Source: Pseudomonadota bacterium (GTDB taxonomy: Bacteria > Pseudomonadota > Gammaproteobacteria > Steroidobacterales > Steroidobacteraceae). Taken from it: 64,000 nucleotides of DNA. The notes below the pieces were generated by a model that was given only the letters and a program-made list of their open reading frames with translations, did not search any database and had not been told where the DNA came from. Location: NCBI GenBank assembly GCA_021851405.1, contig JAJZDW010000002.1, positions 63,382 to 127,381 on the forward strand, in the 5' to 3' direction. Positions 36,949 to 46,487 of this stretch are shown piece by piece (within the stretch, counting starts at the first letter, position 1; each line of letters opens with the position of its first letter). A program made the position numbers and the translations under genes.

Positions 36949-37353
36949 GTGCGATCCACAGAACAATTTCCAGTGAATAAAACCGAAGAGGAATGGCGAC
37001 GGACGCTCACTCCGGAACAGTACCGGGTGCTGCGCAAACACGGAACCGAGCGCTCCGGCACCAGCGATCTGAATTCCGAGCACCGCAGCGGCGTGTTCGT
37101 CTGCGCCGGCTGCGCCCAGGAGTTATTTTCCTCGGACGCGAAGTTCGAGAGCGGCACGGGTTGGCCGAGCTTCTTCGCGCCGCTGCCGGATGCACTCGGC
37201 ACCCGCGAGGACCGTGGGCTGTTGATGCGGCGTACCGAGGTGCACTGCATACGCTGCGGCGGGCATCTCGGCCACGTATTTGCGGATGGGCCGAAGCCGA
37301 CCGGACAGCGCTACTGCATCAACGGCGCGGCGCTGCGATTCCAGCCACGCTGA
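36949..37353 (+). CDS. msrB: peptide-methionine (R)-S-oxide reductase
   Basis: Repairs oxidised methionine (R epimer). 134 residues. Structural zinc cysteines lie at CAGC (52, 55) and CIRC (100, 103), the catalytic Cys in RYCINGAALRF (Cys123) and GTGWPSF is the substrate motif. GTG 36949 has GAGG upstream; GTG 36973, which begins VNKTEEEWRRTLTPEQY, is the alternative. No signal peptide, so cytosolic. An inverted repeat upstream may tie it to an oxidative or envelope stress regulator. Confidence 0.93.
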   Translation: MRSTEQFPVNKTEEEWRRTLTPEQYRVLRKHGTERSGTSDLNSEHRSGVFVCAGCAQELFSSDAKFESGTGWPSFFAPLPDALGTREDRGLLMRRTEVHCIRCGGHLGHVFADGPKPTGQRYCINGAALRFQPR

Positions 37354-37360
37354 GGGCCGC

Positions 37361-39661
37361 TCAGGCCGCCAGCGGCAGTGGCTTCGGACGCGCGATGGCG
37401 TAACCCTGCAGGTAGTCGATGCCCATGCGTCGGGCCACTTCGAGCGCGGCGCTGTCCTCGACCTGTTCGGCGATCACCTTGAAGTTCAACTTGCGCGCCA
37501 GTTCGATCATCGCCATGACCATCGCCTGATTGACCGAGTCGCGCGCCAGGTTGCGCATGAACGATCCGTCGATCTTCAGGTAATCCATCGGCAGGGCACG
37601 CAGGTTCGAGAACGAGCCGACTCCGGAGCCGAAGTCATCGAGCGCGAAACGGCATCCCATGCCGTGCAGCACCCCGACGAATCGCCGGGCATGCTCGAGG
37701 TTCGCCACGACCGAGGATTCGCTCAGCTCGAAGCACACCTGCGAGGGCGTCACGCCCGTGCTGTCGAGGCACTCGACGACGAATTCGAGAAAATCGGGGT
37801 CACCGAGAGTCTGCCCGGACACGTTGATCGCCACGCAGCGGCGCGGCGGGATTTGCAGCGCACCGCGCCCGAGCGCCGCGAGTGTGGTCTGCACCACCCA
37901 GCGGTCGACCATGCCCATCATCCGGTAGCGCTCCGCGGCACGCACGAACTCCGAAGGAGAGATGTTCTCGCCATCATCCTCGCTGAGCCGCACGAACACC
38001 TCCATCGCAGGCCCGCCCGAATCATCGCCGTAGGCGGGCACGATCGGCTGCTGGTACAGCTGGAAGCTGTTCTCGCGCAGTGAGGCCTGCAGCCGCTGCA
38101 GCCACTGGATCTCCCCGCTGTGACGGGCGAGCGCCTCGTCATGCGCCGAGTACACCGCCACGCGTCCGGAGCCGCGCTTCTTCGCGACGTAACAGGCCGA
38201 GTCGGCTGCGACCAGCAGCTCCTCGGTCGCACCGCTCTCGCGGGAGATCTCCACCAGACCGACCGAAACACCGAGATTGAAGATCTTGTCGCGCCACACG
38301 AAGCGGTGATCGGCCACTGCGCGGCACACATCATCGGCGATCTGACGCGCCTTCTCGAGCGGGCAGCCGATCAGCAGCAAGCCGAACTCGTCCCCGCCGA
38401 GCCGCGCCACCGTGTCGCTGTCGCGCACGGCATCGCGCAGCACCTTCGCCACCTCGCGCAGCACCCCGTCGCCGGCGACGTGACCGCTGGTGTCATTGAC
38501 GACCTTGAAGCGATCCAGGTCGAGACAGCACAGCACGTGCTGGCCGTCGCCACGGTGCCCGCTTTCGGCCGCTTCCTGCAGCCGCCGCTCGAACTCCGGC
38601 CGGTTCACCAGCCCGGTGAGCGCATCATGGGTCGCCTGGTAGGACATCTGGCGCGCGATCCCGCGCAACTCCGAGACATCGTGCAGCAGCACCAGCGCAC
38701 CGCTCATGCGTCCGCCCGAGGCGCGGATCGGGGAGGCCGACAATTCAATCGAGCGCTCGCTGGCGTCGTTGCGTGCCACGAGCAGTGCCCGACGGCCGAG
38801 ATTCACGGCGATGCCGCTGCCGAGCGCCTGGCGGATCGGCTCGCTGATCAGCCGCCGATCGCCCTCCTCGATCAGATTCACGACGTCGGCGAGGGTTCGC
38901 CCCAGGGCCTGCTCCGGGGAGACCGAAATCAGCCGCGCCGCGGCCGCGTTCAAGTACATGATGTCCCCCGCCCGGTCGGTCGCCACCACCGCCTCGGTGA
39001 GCAGGTCGAGCGCGGCAAGCTGCGCGCCGTCGGGCATACCGGGGGCCGCGCGCGCCGGCGCAGCGCCCTGCTCGGGGAGGACCTCCGTGCCGGTCATCAG
39101 CAGCGCCGGACCGTCATAGTCGACGGGCGCCACCAGCAGCTCGATCCGCACCGCCCCTTCGGCGCCGGCCAGATCGACTTCGTAGCGCTCCGCACCGCTC
39201 TGGCCGGCGAGGCGCCGACGGGCGTTCTCGGTGACGAGTTCGGCGTACTCCGGCGTCACCAGCTCGGCGAGCGTCCGCCCGGGCAGATCCTGGGGCGTGA
39301 CGCCCAAGAGCCGCACCAGGGCCGCATTGGCGTACACGATGGTCTCGCGCTGCACGAGCACGGCCTGCGGCAGCCGTTCGGCGAGCGCGATGAACTCGCT
39401 GTGTTCGGCTGCCCGTCCGGGGCGCGGCGCCGCAGCGCCGAGCAGCCGGTTCAGCGCCTCGACCAGTTCAGCGACGACGGGCGCGGACTGCGGTGCGTCG
39501 GGGGCGCGCAGCGCCGCCCGTTCAGGCGGGAGACGTTCGATCTGGCGCACCACGGACTCAAGCGTGCGCCGCTCTTGATGCCGCAGGCGTTCCGAGCGCA
39601 GCACGAGGATGAGCGCGGCGAACAGCGACAGCACGAGGATGAGGGCCAGGAAGATCGACAT
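37361..39661 (-). CDS. membrane-anchored PAS-PAS-GGDEF-EAL protein
   Basis: 766 residues controlling cyclic di-GMP. One N-terminal membrane helix (3-21) is followed by two PAS-like domains (about 90-195 and 215-335), a GGDEF domain with the intact catalytic GGDEF (422-426) and an upstream inhibitory site RxxD (RDSD, 413-416), and an EAL domain (about 520-760). In the EAL domain the signature reads EVF (554-556), but Asn613, Glu645, Asp675-Asp676, Lys696, Glu732 and Gln752 are at the expected places, so hydrolysis may still occur. The PAS domains presumably sense a signal in the cytosol. Its 3' end meets msrB through a short GCCGCT/AGCGGC stem. Confidence 0.9.
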   Translation of the reverse strand: MSIFLALILVLSLFAALILVLRSERLRHQERRTLESVVRQIERLPPERAALRAPDAPQSAPVVAELVEALNRLLGAAAPRPGRAAEHSEFIALAERLPQAVLVQRETIVYANAALVRLLGVTPQDLPGRTLAELVTPEYAELVTENARRRLAGQSGAERYEVDLAGAEGAVRIELLVAPVDYDGPALLMTGTEVLPEQGAAPARAAPGMPDGAQLAALDLLTEAVVATDRAGDIMYLNAAAARLISVSPEQALGRTLADVVNLIEEGDRRLISEPIRQALGSGIAVNLGRRALLVARNDASERSIELSASPIRASGGRMSGALVLLHDVSELRGIARQMSYQATHDALTGLVNRPEFERRLQEAAESGHRGDGQHVLCCLDLDRFKVVNDTSGHVAGDGVLREVAKVLRDAVRDSDTVARLGGDEFGLLLIGCPLEKARQIADDVCRAVADHRFVWRDKIFNLGVSVGLVEISRESGATEELLVAADSACYVAKKRGSGRVAVYSAHDEALARHSGEIQWLQRLQASLRENSFQLYQQPIVPAYGDDSGGPAMEVFVRLSEDDGENISPSEFVRAAERYRMMGMVDRWVVQTTLAALGRGALQIPPRRCVAINVSGQTLGDPDFLEFVVECLDSTGVTPSQVCFELSESSVVANLEHARRFVGVLHGMGCRFALDDFGSGVGSFSNLRALPMDYLKIDGSFMRNLARDSVNQAMVMAMIELARKLNFKVIAEQVEDSAALEVARRMGIDYLQGYAIARPKPLPLAA

Positions 39662-39724
39662 TCAGCTCAGCTTCCCTCGGGCGGCCGCTTCCACAGTGCT
39701 CCGCGACTTATTGGTTATATCCGT

Positions 39725-39743
39725 ACGTGCAGACCGTGCACGT
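39725..39743. promoter_or_regulatory. inverted repeat between the GGDEF-EAL gene and pcm
   Basis: ACGTGCA (39725-39731), 5-bp spacer, TGCACGT (39737-39743). The repeat lies in the 228-bp divergent region just upstream of a candidate minus-strand -10 TATAAC (39719-39714), covering its -35 area. It could be the binding site for a dimeric regulator of the GGDEF-EAL gene. Confidence 0.45.
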
Positions 39744-39889
39744 CGCGAGCATAGCGCATGGGGTAGGGCGTTCTAGCGCTATTTCACCATATCTCGTCGC
39801 AAATCCGCTTGGCAGGAGCGCCGAAAACCCGTAATTTTCCCCTGCCCCGGACCCGGGGAGGCGATTGGTCCGATTGGAGTCCCGTCACG

Positions 39890-40537
39890 ATGCCGGCTGA
39901 TGCCCGCGAACAGATGATCGAACACCAGGTGCGTGCCTGGGATGTGCTCGATGAGCGCGTTCTGGACACCCTGCGCACGGTGCCGCGTGAGCACTTCACG
40001 CCCCCGCAGTACCGCTTCATGGCCTATGCCGATGCGGAAGTGCCCCTGCCGGGCGGCCAGCACATGCTGCGTCCGAGCGTGGTCGGACGGCTGCTCGGGG
40101 CGCTCGAGCTGGCCGGCGGGGAGCGGGTGCTCGAGATCGGCACCGGGTCGGGCTTCGTCACAGCCTGCCTGTCGCATCTCGCCAAATCGGTCCAGTCGCT
40201 CGAGATCGTGCCCGAGCTGGCCGACCTGGCCCGACGCATGATCAGCTCGATGGGCCTGCGCGACATCGACGTGGTGCGGACCGATGCGCTCAGCTTTGCG
40301 CCAACGGGTCGCTTCGAGGCCATCGCCTTCACCGGCTCGATGCCGATGTACGACAGCCGCTGGCAGCAGGCACTGAGCGTCGGCGGGCGACTGTTCGTCG
40401 TGGTCGGCGACGCCCCGGTGATGGAAGCGAAGCTGATCCGCCGGGTGGCCGAAGACGCCTGGACGCACGAGAGCCTGTTCGAGACGGTCATCGATCCGCT
40501 GGCGCACGCGCAACGGCCAGTGGCCTTCACGTTCTGA
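39890..40537 (+). CDS. protein-L-isoaspartate O-methyltransferase family protein
   Basis: 215 residues from ATG 39890. An SAM-dependent methyltransferase of the Pcm fold: REHFTPPQYRFMAYAD, the SAM-binding motif VLEIGTGSGFVTACLS (about 89-105) and LSLEIVPELADLARR-like motif II are clear, while the following part differs from canonical Pcm. It lies directly upstream of tolC, a conserved pairing in several gammaproteobacteria where its true substrate is uncertain. GGAG precedes the start. Confidence 0.85.
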   Translation: MPADAREQMIEHQVRAWDVLDERVLDTLRTVPREHFTPPQYRFMAYADAEVPLPGGQHMLRPSVVGRLLGALELAGGERVLEIGTGSGFVTACLSHLAKSVQSLEIVPELADLARRMISSMGLRDIDVVRTDALSFAPTGRFEAIAFTGSMPMYDSRWQQALSVGGRLFVVVGDAPVMEAKLIRRVAEDAWTHESLFETVIDPLAHAQRPVAFTF

Positions 40538-40644
40538 TTCGGGCGGTCGGTGCCGCCCGGCGGGCCGACCGGTCGAGCACGGCACCCGCCTCATTAATTT
40601 ATCGGGTGCAACTTTGCGCACCGTGCGGTGTTTTAGGGAAACTT

Positions 40645-42111
40645 ATGCGAAGCACCCCTCGTCATCTGATTCTGGCAGCCGTGGGCGGCGCGCTGGCCCT
40701 CGGCCTGTCGGCCGCGGCCTCGGCGACGAACTTCCTGCAGGTCTACCACGAAGCGTTGCAGAACGACCCGACCTACCGTCAGGCGTACGCCACCTACATG
40801 GCGGCACGCGAGGCGCGCCCGGAGGCCTGGGCGGCACTGCTGCCGCAGATCTCCGCCACGGCCGGCAAGACCTGGAGCCACTCCGCCGGCAGCAGCGGAC
40901 AGATCGGCAGCACCGCGAACAACACGTTCTACACCTATAACCTGCACAGCAGCTCCAACACCGCCGCCAAACAGTGGAGCCTGGATCTCACCGAGAACTT
41001 GTTCTCCTGGACGGACTGGATGAACCTCAAGGCGGCCAACAAACAGGTCGCCGAGGCGCAGGCCAACTATGAGGCGGCCGCCCAGGGCCTGATCCTGAGA
41101 ACGGCGACGGGGTACTTCAATGTGCTCGCCGCCGTCGACACTCTGCATGCGCAGGAGTCCTCTCTGAAGGCGCTCACGCTCGGCCTGACGCAGGCCAAGG
41201 AGCGCTTCAAGGTCGGGCTCATCGCCATCACTGACGTCGAGCAGGCACGCGCGGCGCGCGACACGGCCGCCGCCGCGGTGATCACGGCCAAGCAGTCCCT
41301 GGCCAATGCGCTCGATCAATTGCAGGTGATCACGGGCACGCAGTACTCGAACCTGACCGAGCCGGGCACGAGCCTGCCGCTCGCCATGCCGCACCCGGCC
41401 AACCAGCAGGCCTGGGTGCAGACCTCGCTGAAGCAGAACCTTGCGCTGATCGCAAGCCGCATGGCCGCCGATGTGGCCGAGGACAATGTGCGCGCCGCGT
41501 TCGGCAGCGACATCCCGACCGTCAGCCTGGTGGCGAGTCGCTCCTACAGCAGCAACAACACCAACGAGACGATTTTCGGCCAGGAATTCCACGGCCTTGG
41601 CGCGAGCAGCAATGACCGGCAGATCGGCATCGAATTCTCGCTGCCGCTGTTCAGCGGCGGCGGCGACGAGGCGCGCATTCACCAGACCCAGTACCAGGCC
41701 ATGGCCGCCCAGGATGCCGTCGAGCAGGCGTCCCGCTCGACCATCCAGCAGGCTCGCGACGCCTATCTCGGCGTGATCACCGGGATCGCCAATGTGCGCG
41801 CGCTGCACCAGGCGATGACCTCGAGTGCGACGGCCTTCCAGGCGACGCAGGCGGGCTACAGGGTCGGCACCCAGACCGAAGTCGACGTGCTCAATGCGTT
41901 GAGCTCCCTGGTCGCCGCACAGACCAACTACGCCACCAGCCGCTACAGCTACATCAACAGCATCATTCAGCTGCAATACGCGGCCGGCACGCTCACGCCC
42001 TCCGAGGTCGCCGCCATCAACGGGTGGCTCACCAAGACGGTGAGCGTCGGCCCGAGCGGCGCGATGACCCCCGAGGGGATGACCCCGCCGCCGGCGCCGC
42101 CGGAAAAATAG
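40645..42111 (+). CDS. tolC: outer-membrane efflux channel TolC
   Basis: 488 residues. A signal peptide (about 1-27, cleaved after SAAASA) is followed by two repeats of the TolC coiled-coil and strand pattern (about 30-230 and 240-465), including YFNVLAAVDTL, TDVEQARAARD and the second-half counterpart TEVDVLNALSSLV. It forms the trimeric exit duct for efflux and type I secretion. AGGGAAAC precedes ATG 40645. The C-terminus is Pro-rich (PPPAPPEK). Confidence 0.93.
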   Translation: MRSTPRHLILAAVGGALALGLSAAASATNFLQVYHEALQNDPTYRQAYATYMAAREARPEAWAALLPQISATAGKTWSHSAGSSGQIGSTANNTFYTYNLHSSSNTAAKQWSLDLTENLFSWTDWMNLKAANKQVAEAQANYEAAAQGLILRTATGYFNVLAAVDTLHAQESSLKALTLGLTQAKERFKVGLIAITDVEQARAARDTAAAAVITAKQSLANALDQLQVITGTQYSNLTEPGTSLPLAMPHPANQQAWVQTSLKQNLALIASRMAADVAEDNVRAAFGSDIPTVSLVASRSYSSNNTNETIFGQEFHGLGASSNDRQIGIEFSLPLFSGGGDEARIHQTQYQAMAAQDAVEQASRSTIQQARDAYLGVITGIANVRALHQAMTSSATAFQATQAGYRVGTQTEVDVLNALSSLVAAQTNYATSRYSYINSIIQLQYAAGTLTPSEVAAINGWLTKTVSVGPSGAMTPEGMTPPPAPPEK

Positions 42112-42125
42112 CCCGCGCCTGCCGC

Positions 42126-43202
42126 TCAGGGCACGGGGTGGCGGTGCCGGGTGAGTAGCCCGGCGAGCGCGTCCACCGACACCTGCGCACCGTCGGCGAG
42201 CGACAGCGCCGCAATGTGCCCGATCATCGCCTGGCGCCGCGGCTCATCCTCGATCACGCCACGCGCGGTCGCCGCGATATCGGCCGCATCGAGCCGCGCC
42301 GGTACCGCGACGCCCGCCTGAGCGCTGCGGCGCACACGGATCGGCTGGTCGCGATTGATGGGCGCTGCGACGCACGGCACGCCGCAGGCCACCGCCTGCA
42401 GCAGCGTCTGGCCGCCATTGGTCACCACCAGACGCGCACCGCGCATCAACGCGAACAGCTCGTGCTGGGGCAAGAACCGGTGCGTACTGAGCCCCTGCGG
42501 CTGCGGCCCCTCACCCGGTCCGACGTACACCGTCGGCACGCCCGCCTCGGCGAGCAGCACGGCAGCGGCCCGGAACCGCGAGGGCGCATCCGGCGCATTG
42601 GGCGGCGCTGCGCCACCGCCCGGCACGACCAGCACCGGACCCGCTCCCGCCGCCGCGCCGCCTGCGGGCGGCGCGGCGTGCCTCGCCTCGAGCGGCGGCA
42701 GCACGATGTCGAGGTAGCGCGGTGCGGGCTTGCCGCACCGCCAGCGGTTGAAGCGCTCGAACGGCACCGGGCCGCCGGAGATGAAGCGCGGGAAGGCGAT
42801 CCAGTGCTCGTCGATCAGGCGCATCCAGCGCAGCCGCGCGGCCTTCAGCCGCTTGCGCCTGCGGTAGCTGATGAAGACCACCGCCGCGCCCGCCGCGCGC
42901 GCGGCGCGAAACTGCGCGGTGCGCCCGGCATTGGCGAACACCACCACGTCCGGCCGGAATGTGGTGATGGCCGCAACCACCTCCGGGGTATGAAACGTCG
43001 GCGAGGACGGCAGCAGCGTCGCCTCGAACGGGGCGCTCGCCGCGTACGGGGCGTTGCGGTTGAGGAGGAAATGGATGGCCGCATCCGGCCAGCGGTGCTG
43101 CGCGGCCTGGGCGATGGCGAGCGACTGGAAGTACTCCCCCATGCCGGTCGGCCCGGAGACCGGCACGAACAGCAGGCGCGGGGCACCGGGCACGGCGCTC
43201 AC
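42126..43202 (-). CDS. glycosyltransferase (GT28/MurG-like)
   Basis: About 358 residues (376 if GTG 43256 is used). GT-B fold resembling MurG and UDP-glycosyltransferases: LLFVPVSGPTGMGEYFQSLA at the N-terminus and the donor site FLPQHELFALMRGARLVVTNGGQTLLQAVACGVPCVAAP (read in part). No membrane segment. It follows uxs closely: the uxs stop lies at 43246-43248, so start GTG 43202 leaves 43 bp, while GTG 43256 would overlap. It probably transfers a sugar made by the neighbouring gene, such as xylose, but that is inference. Confidence 0.8.
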   Translation of the reverse strand: MSAVPGAPRLLFVPVSGPTGMGEYFQSLAIAQAAQHRWPDAAIHFLLNRNAPYAASAPFEATLLPSSPTFHTPEVVAAITTFRPDVVVFANAGRTAQFRAARAAGAAVVFISYRRRKRLKAARLRWMRLIDEHWIAFPRFISGGPVPFERFNRWRCGKPAPRYLDIVLPPLEARHAAPPAGGAAAGAGPVLVVPGGGAAPPNAPDAPSRFRAAAVLLAEAGVPTVYVGPGEGPQPQGLSTHRFLPQHELFALMRGARLVVTNGGQTLLQAVACGVPCVAAPINRDQPIRVRRSAQAGVAVPARLDAADIAATARGVIEDEPRRQAMIGHIAALSLADGAQVSVDALAGLLTRHRHPVP

Positions 43203-43245
43203 GCTCGCACCGGCGCGCGAGTCCCGGAGCGTCGGCCGCAAGAAC

Positions 43246-44211
43246 TCATGTGCCACTCGGCAGGAACCTGCGGAAATACTCGATGGTCGGGGCGAGCCCA
43301 GCGGCGAGCGCAACCGACGGCCGCCAGCCGAGCAGCTGCTGCGCCTGGGTGATGTCCGGCTGGCGCTGCTTCGGGTCATCGGCCGGCAGCGGCGCGAAGG
43401 CGATGGGCGAGCGCGAGCCGCACTGGCGCACGATGACCTCGGCCATCTCGCGCACCGTCATCTCGTTGGGATTGCCGAGATTGATCGGTCCGGTGACCTC
43501 ATCGGGGGAGTTCATCAGGCGCACCAGCCCCTCGACCAGATCCGAGACGTAACAGAACGAGCGGGTCTGGCTGCCGTCGCCGTACAGAGTGATCGGCGCT
43601 CCGCGCAGCGCCTGCATCACGAAATTCGACACCACGCGGCCGTCATTGGGGTGCATGTACGGACCGTAGGTGTTGAAGATCCGGGCCACCTTGATGCGCA
43701 GCCGGTGCTGACGGTAATAATCGAAAAACAGCGTCTCGGCGCAGCGCTTGCCCTCGTCGTAGCAGGCGCGCGGCCCGATCGGATTGACGTTGCCCCAGTA
43801 CTCCTCGGTTTGCGGGTGTGTGGTCGGATCGCCGTACACCTCACTGGTCGAGGCCTGCAGGATCTTGGCCCGCACGCGCTTGGCGAGCCCGAGCATGTTG
43901 ATCGCCCCGTGCACCGAGGTCTTGGTGGTCTGCACCGGGTTGTTCTGGTAGTGCACGGGTGAGGCCGGACACGCCAGGTTATAGATCTCGTCGACCTCGA
44001 CGAACAGCGGGAAGGTGACGTCATGACGCAGCAGCTCGAAGTTCGGCCGCGCGAGCAGGTCCGCGACGTTCTCGCGCGTACCGGTGTAGAAGTTATCGAC
44101 GCACAGCACGTCGTTGTCTTCCTCGACCAGCCGCCGGCACAGATGCGCGCCGATGAACCCGGCGCCGCCGGTGACCAGGATGCGCTTGCGCAATGAATAA
44201 CGCGTGTTCAT
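43246..44211 (-). CDS. uxs: UDP-glucuronate decarboxylase (UDP-xylose synthase)
   Basis: Decarboxylates UDP-glucuronate to UDP-xylose. 321 residues, extended SDR fold: NAD motif TGGAGFIG (14-21), the catalytic STSEVYGDP with Glu124, and YxxxK as Tyr151/Lys155. [17 protein letters not shown] is a strong family signature. It belongs to the minus-strand LPS/exopolysaccharide run GT9-(DUF6165)-uxs-GT, indicating xylose (or a derivative) in a surface polysaccharide. Confidence 0.95.
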   Translation of the reverse strand: MNTRYSLRKRILVTGGAGFIGAHLCRRLVEEDNDVLCVDNFYTGTRENVADLLARPNFELLRHDVTFPLFVEVDEIYNLACPASPVHYQNNPVQTTKTSVHGAINMLGLAKRVRAKILQASTSEVYGDPTTHPQTEEYWGNVNPIGPRACYDEGKRCAETLFFDYYRQHRLRIKVARIFNTYGPYMHPNDGRVVSNFVMQALRGAPITLYGDGSQTRSFCYVSDLVEGLVRLMNSPDEVTGPINLGNPNEMTVREMAEVIVRQCGSRSPIAFAPLPADDPKQRQPDITQAQQLLGWRPSVALAAGLAPTIEYFRRFLPSGT

Positions 44212-44257
44212 AGATTCCCGTGCCTGCCTTGAGCCCGGTGCGCTGCGCGCGGGCGCC

Positions 44258-44647
44258 TCAACGATACGCCTGGTAGGACTTCTCCTCGAGAAGCCGTGAG
44301 CCGAGCGCCAGGTTGATGCGTTTTTTCACCGCGGCACGCTCGTCGTTCTCGATGTACACCGAACGGGCGAGCTCGATGAAATCGGCATCGAAGGCGCGCG
44401 TCGCTTCCTTGGCGCGAATGCGGTCCTCGATGTCCCACAGTCGCTCGTTGACCGCCTGCAGCGCGCGCTCCTCGGCCGAGACGTCCGCCGTGCCGCAGGC
44501 ATCGCGCCAGGTGCGCTCGAGCAGCGTCAGTTCCAAGCGCACGTTGGCGAGCTTGGTCGGATCCTGCATCCGCTCGGCCTTGATCCTGAGAATGGTGATC
44601 TTATCGAGCAGCTCGCCCGGGGAGATCGGCACCAGAATGTCATTCAT
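44258..44647 (-). CDS. DUF6165 family protein
   Basis: 129 residues of an uncharacterised family that often lies within LPS gene clusters. It begins [20 protein letters not shown] and has helical, charged repeats (about 10-110). No membrane segment or catalytic motif is evident. It starts 5 bp after the GT9 stop upstream and 46 bp before uxs, so it is likely part of that operon. A structural or regulatory role in glycan assembly is a guess from context. Confidence 0.8.
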   Translation of the reverse strand: MNDILVPISPGELLDKITILRIKAERMQDPTKLANVRLELTLLERTWRDACGTADVSAEERALQAVNERLWDIEDRIRAKEATRAFDADFIELARSVYIENDERAAVKKRINLALGSRLLEEKSYQAYR

Positions 44648-44652
44648 GGCCG

Positions 44653-45696
44653 CTATGCTAACAATTCGTCGAGCTTTGCGGTCACCTGGCGCACCTCGAT
44701 CAGGTCCATCACGCCCGGCACCTCGATCTTCGTGGTCCAGGGCAGCTGCTGCGGCTCGCAGCCGCGAAAGCGCCGTGCCGCCTCGGGGTAGGCATCCACG
44801 CACCAGCGGCGCGACCAATACGGTCCGCTGCGCTCGGGATTGGTGGCCGCGTACAGCCCGATCACCGGTGTGCCGACCATGGTGGCCATGTGCGCCGGAC
44901 CGGAGTCCGGACTGACCAGCACGGTGGCGCGCGCGAGCAGCGCGAGCAGCTGCGCGAGCGTGTCGCGTCCGATCTGATTGCACAGCGCGAGCCCTGCGGC
45001 GCGCTCGATCTGCTCGCCCATCTGGCGCTCGGCGGCCGATGGGCCGCCGGCCAGGATCACCCGCATGCCGTGGCGGCGCACGGCGTGCTCGGCGAGTGCC
45101 GCGTAGCGCTCGGGCCGCCAGTTGCGCAGCGCATGACTCGAGCACGGACTGATCACGAGCGTCGGGCGCGCATCGGGAATGAGGCGCTCGGCGTACTCGA
45201 GCGCCTCGGCCGGCAGGGGCACATCCCAGCGCAGCACGCGCTCGGTGATGCCGAGGGCGGCCGGAAAGCCGAAGAAGCTCTCGAGCACGTGCTCTCTTGC
45301 GCGCGCGCCGATCTGCGCGTTGGTGAACAGCCACTGCAGCTCGCGCGCCCGGGCCCGGTCGAAGCCGAGCCGCACGCGGGCCGGGACGACGCGCGACAGC
45401 AGGCTCGCGCGCAGCGACAGCTGCATGTGCATCAGTACGTCGAATCGGCGCCCGGCGAGCCGCGCCCGCAGGTGACGCGCCGCGGAGAGCCCGGCGCGCT
45501 TCTCGACGGTGATAAACTCCACCCCCTCGATGAGCCCGAGCAGCCGCGCCTCCGCCTTACCGATGATCCACGTCAACTGCGTCTCGGGCCAGCTGCGCTG
45601 CAGCGTGCGGATGACCGGCACGACGTGGCAGGTGTCGCCGAGTGCAGAAAGCCTGAGGATACACACGGAGCGCGGCGGTCGATCTGCGGGCAGCAT
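44653..45696 (-). CDS. glycosyltransferase family 9 (heptosyltransferase-like)
   Basis: 347 residues from ATG 45696. Typical GT9 motifs: ILRLSALGDTCHVVPVIRTL at the N-terminus, ISPCSSHALRNWRP mid-protein and LVSPDSGPAHMATMVGTPVIGLY at the donor site. The N-terminal Asp and positions match heptosyltransferase I (WaaC)-like proteins, though the donor is not proven. It is first in the minus-strand run and divergent from kdkA with 32 bp between starts, which fits the LPS inner core. Confidence 0.88.
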   Translation of the reverse strand: MLPADRPPRSVCILRLSALGDTCHVVPVIRTLQRSWPETQLTWIIGKAEARLLGLIEGVEFITVEKRAGLSAARHLRARLAGRRFDVLMHMQLSLRASLLSRVVPARVRLGFDRARARELQWLFTNAQIGARAREHVLESFFGFPAALGITERVLRWDVPLPAEALEYAERLIPDARPTLVISPCSSHALRNWRPERYAALAEHAVRRHGMRVILAGGPSAAERQMGEQIERAAGLALCNQIGRDTLAQLLALLARATVLVSPDSGPAHMATMVGTPVIGLYAATNPERSGPYWSRRWCVDAYPEAARRFRGCEPQQLPWTTKIEVPGVMDLIEVRQVTAKLDELLA

Positions 45697-45728
45697 CACG
45701 GGGGAGTTGGAATGAGGAGCGCGATCCG

Positions 45729-46487
45729 GTGAGCGCGAACGGGCCGCTCGGGCCCTTGGTGAAGCACGTGCCCATCGCGGGCGGGGCCATGCTATACAAC
45801 GCGGCGCTGGCCCGCAATTGGCAGCCGGAGTGGTTCGATCCACAGTACTGGGCCGCGCAGGGCCGACTCACCGGCACCGCCCGCGGACGCGGTACCGCCC
45901 ATTTCGTGCAGGTCGAGGGGCGCGAGCTGGTGCTGCGGCACTATCGGCGCGGCGGACTGCTCGCGCGCCGCTTCGGCGACCGCTATCCCTGGCACGGGGA
46001 GCTGAACACGCGGCCCTTCGCCGAGTGGTTGCTCACCCATCGGCTGCACCGCGCGGGATTGCCCGTACCGCTGCCCATTGCCGCTCGCTACCTGCGCGAG
46101 GGCCGCTATTACCGCGGCGACCTGATCACCGAGCGGCTGGCGGCCACCCAATCGCTCACCGCCGTCCTCGAGGACGCGCCCGTACCGCTGCTCACCTGGA
46201 TTGCGATCGGGCGCTGCATCCGCCGCTTTCATGACCTCGGCGTCGATCACGCCGATCTCAACGCACACAATGTCCTGATCGGCGCCGAGACGGTCTACCT
46301 GGTGGACTTCGACCGCTGCCGGCTGCGCCCCGATGGCTTCTGGCGCGACGGCAACCTGGTACGGCTGCGCCGCTCGCTGGAGAAGGTCACCTACGCACTG
46401 CCGGCGGAGCGTTTCACGGAGGCGGACTGGCATGCGCTGCTCGGCGGCTACCAGTCCCCCCCGGCACCGCCGGCGCGAGCGGCCTAG
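45729..46487 (+). CDS. kdkA: 3-deoxy-D-manno-octulosonic acid kinase
   Basis: Phosphorylates Kdo in the LPS inner core. 252 residues with a kinase-like fold: ELVLRHYRRGG near the ATP site, the catalytic loop DHADLNAHNVLI and the metal site VDFDRCRLR. GTG start at 45729. Directly followed by waaA (GTG overlapping the TAG stop), so Kdo transfer and phosphorylation are coupled. KdkA occurs in species whose inner core has a single, phosphorylated Kdo. Confidence 0.93.
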   Translation: MSANGPLGPLVKHVPIAGGAMLYNAALARNWQPEWFDPQYWAAQGRLTGTARGRGTAHFVQVEGRELVLRHYRRGGLLARRFGDRYPWHGELNTRPFAEWLLTHRLHRAGLPVPLPIAARYLREGRYYRGDLITERLAATQSLTAVLEDAPVPLLTWIAIGRCIRRFHDLGVDHADLNAHNVLIGAETVYLVDFDRCRLRPDGFWRDGNLVRLRRSLEKVTYALPAERFTEADWHALLGGYQSPPAPPARAA

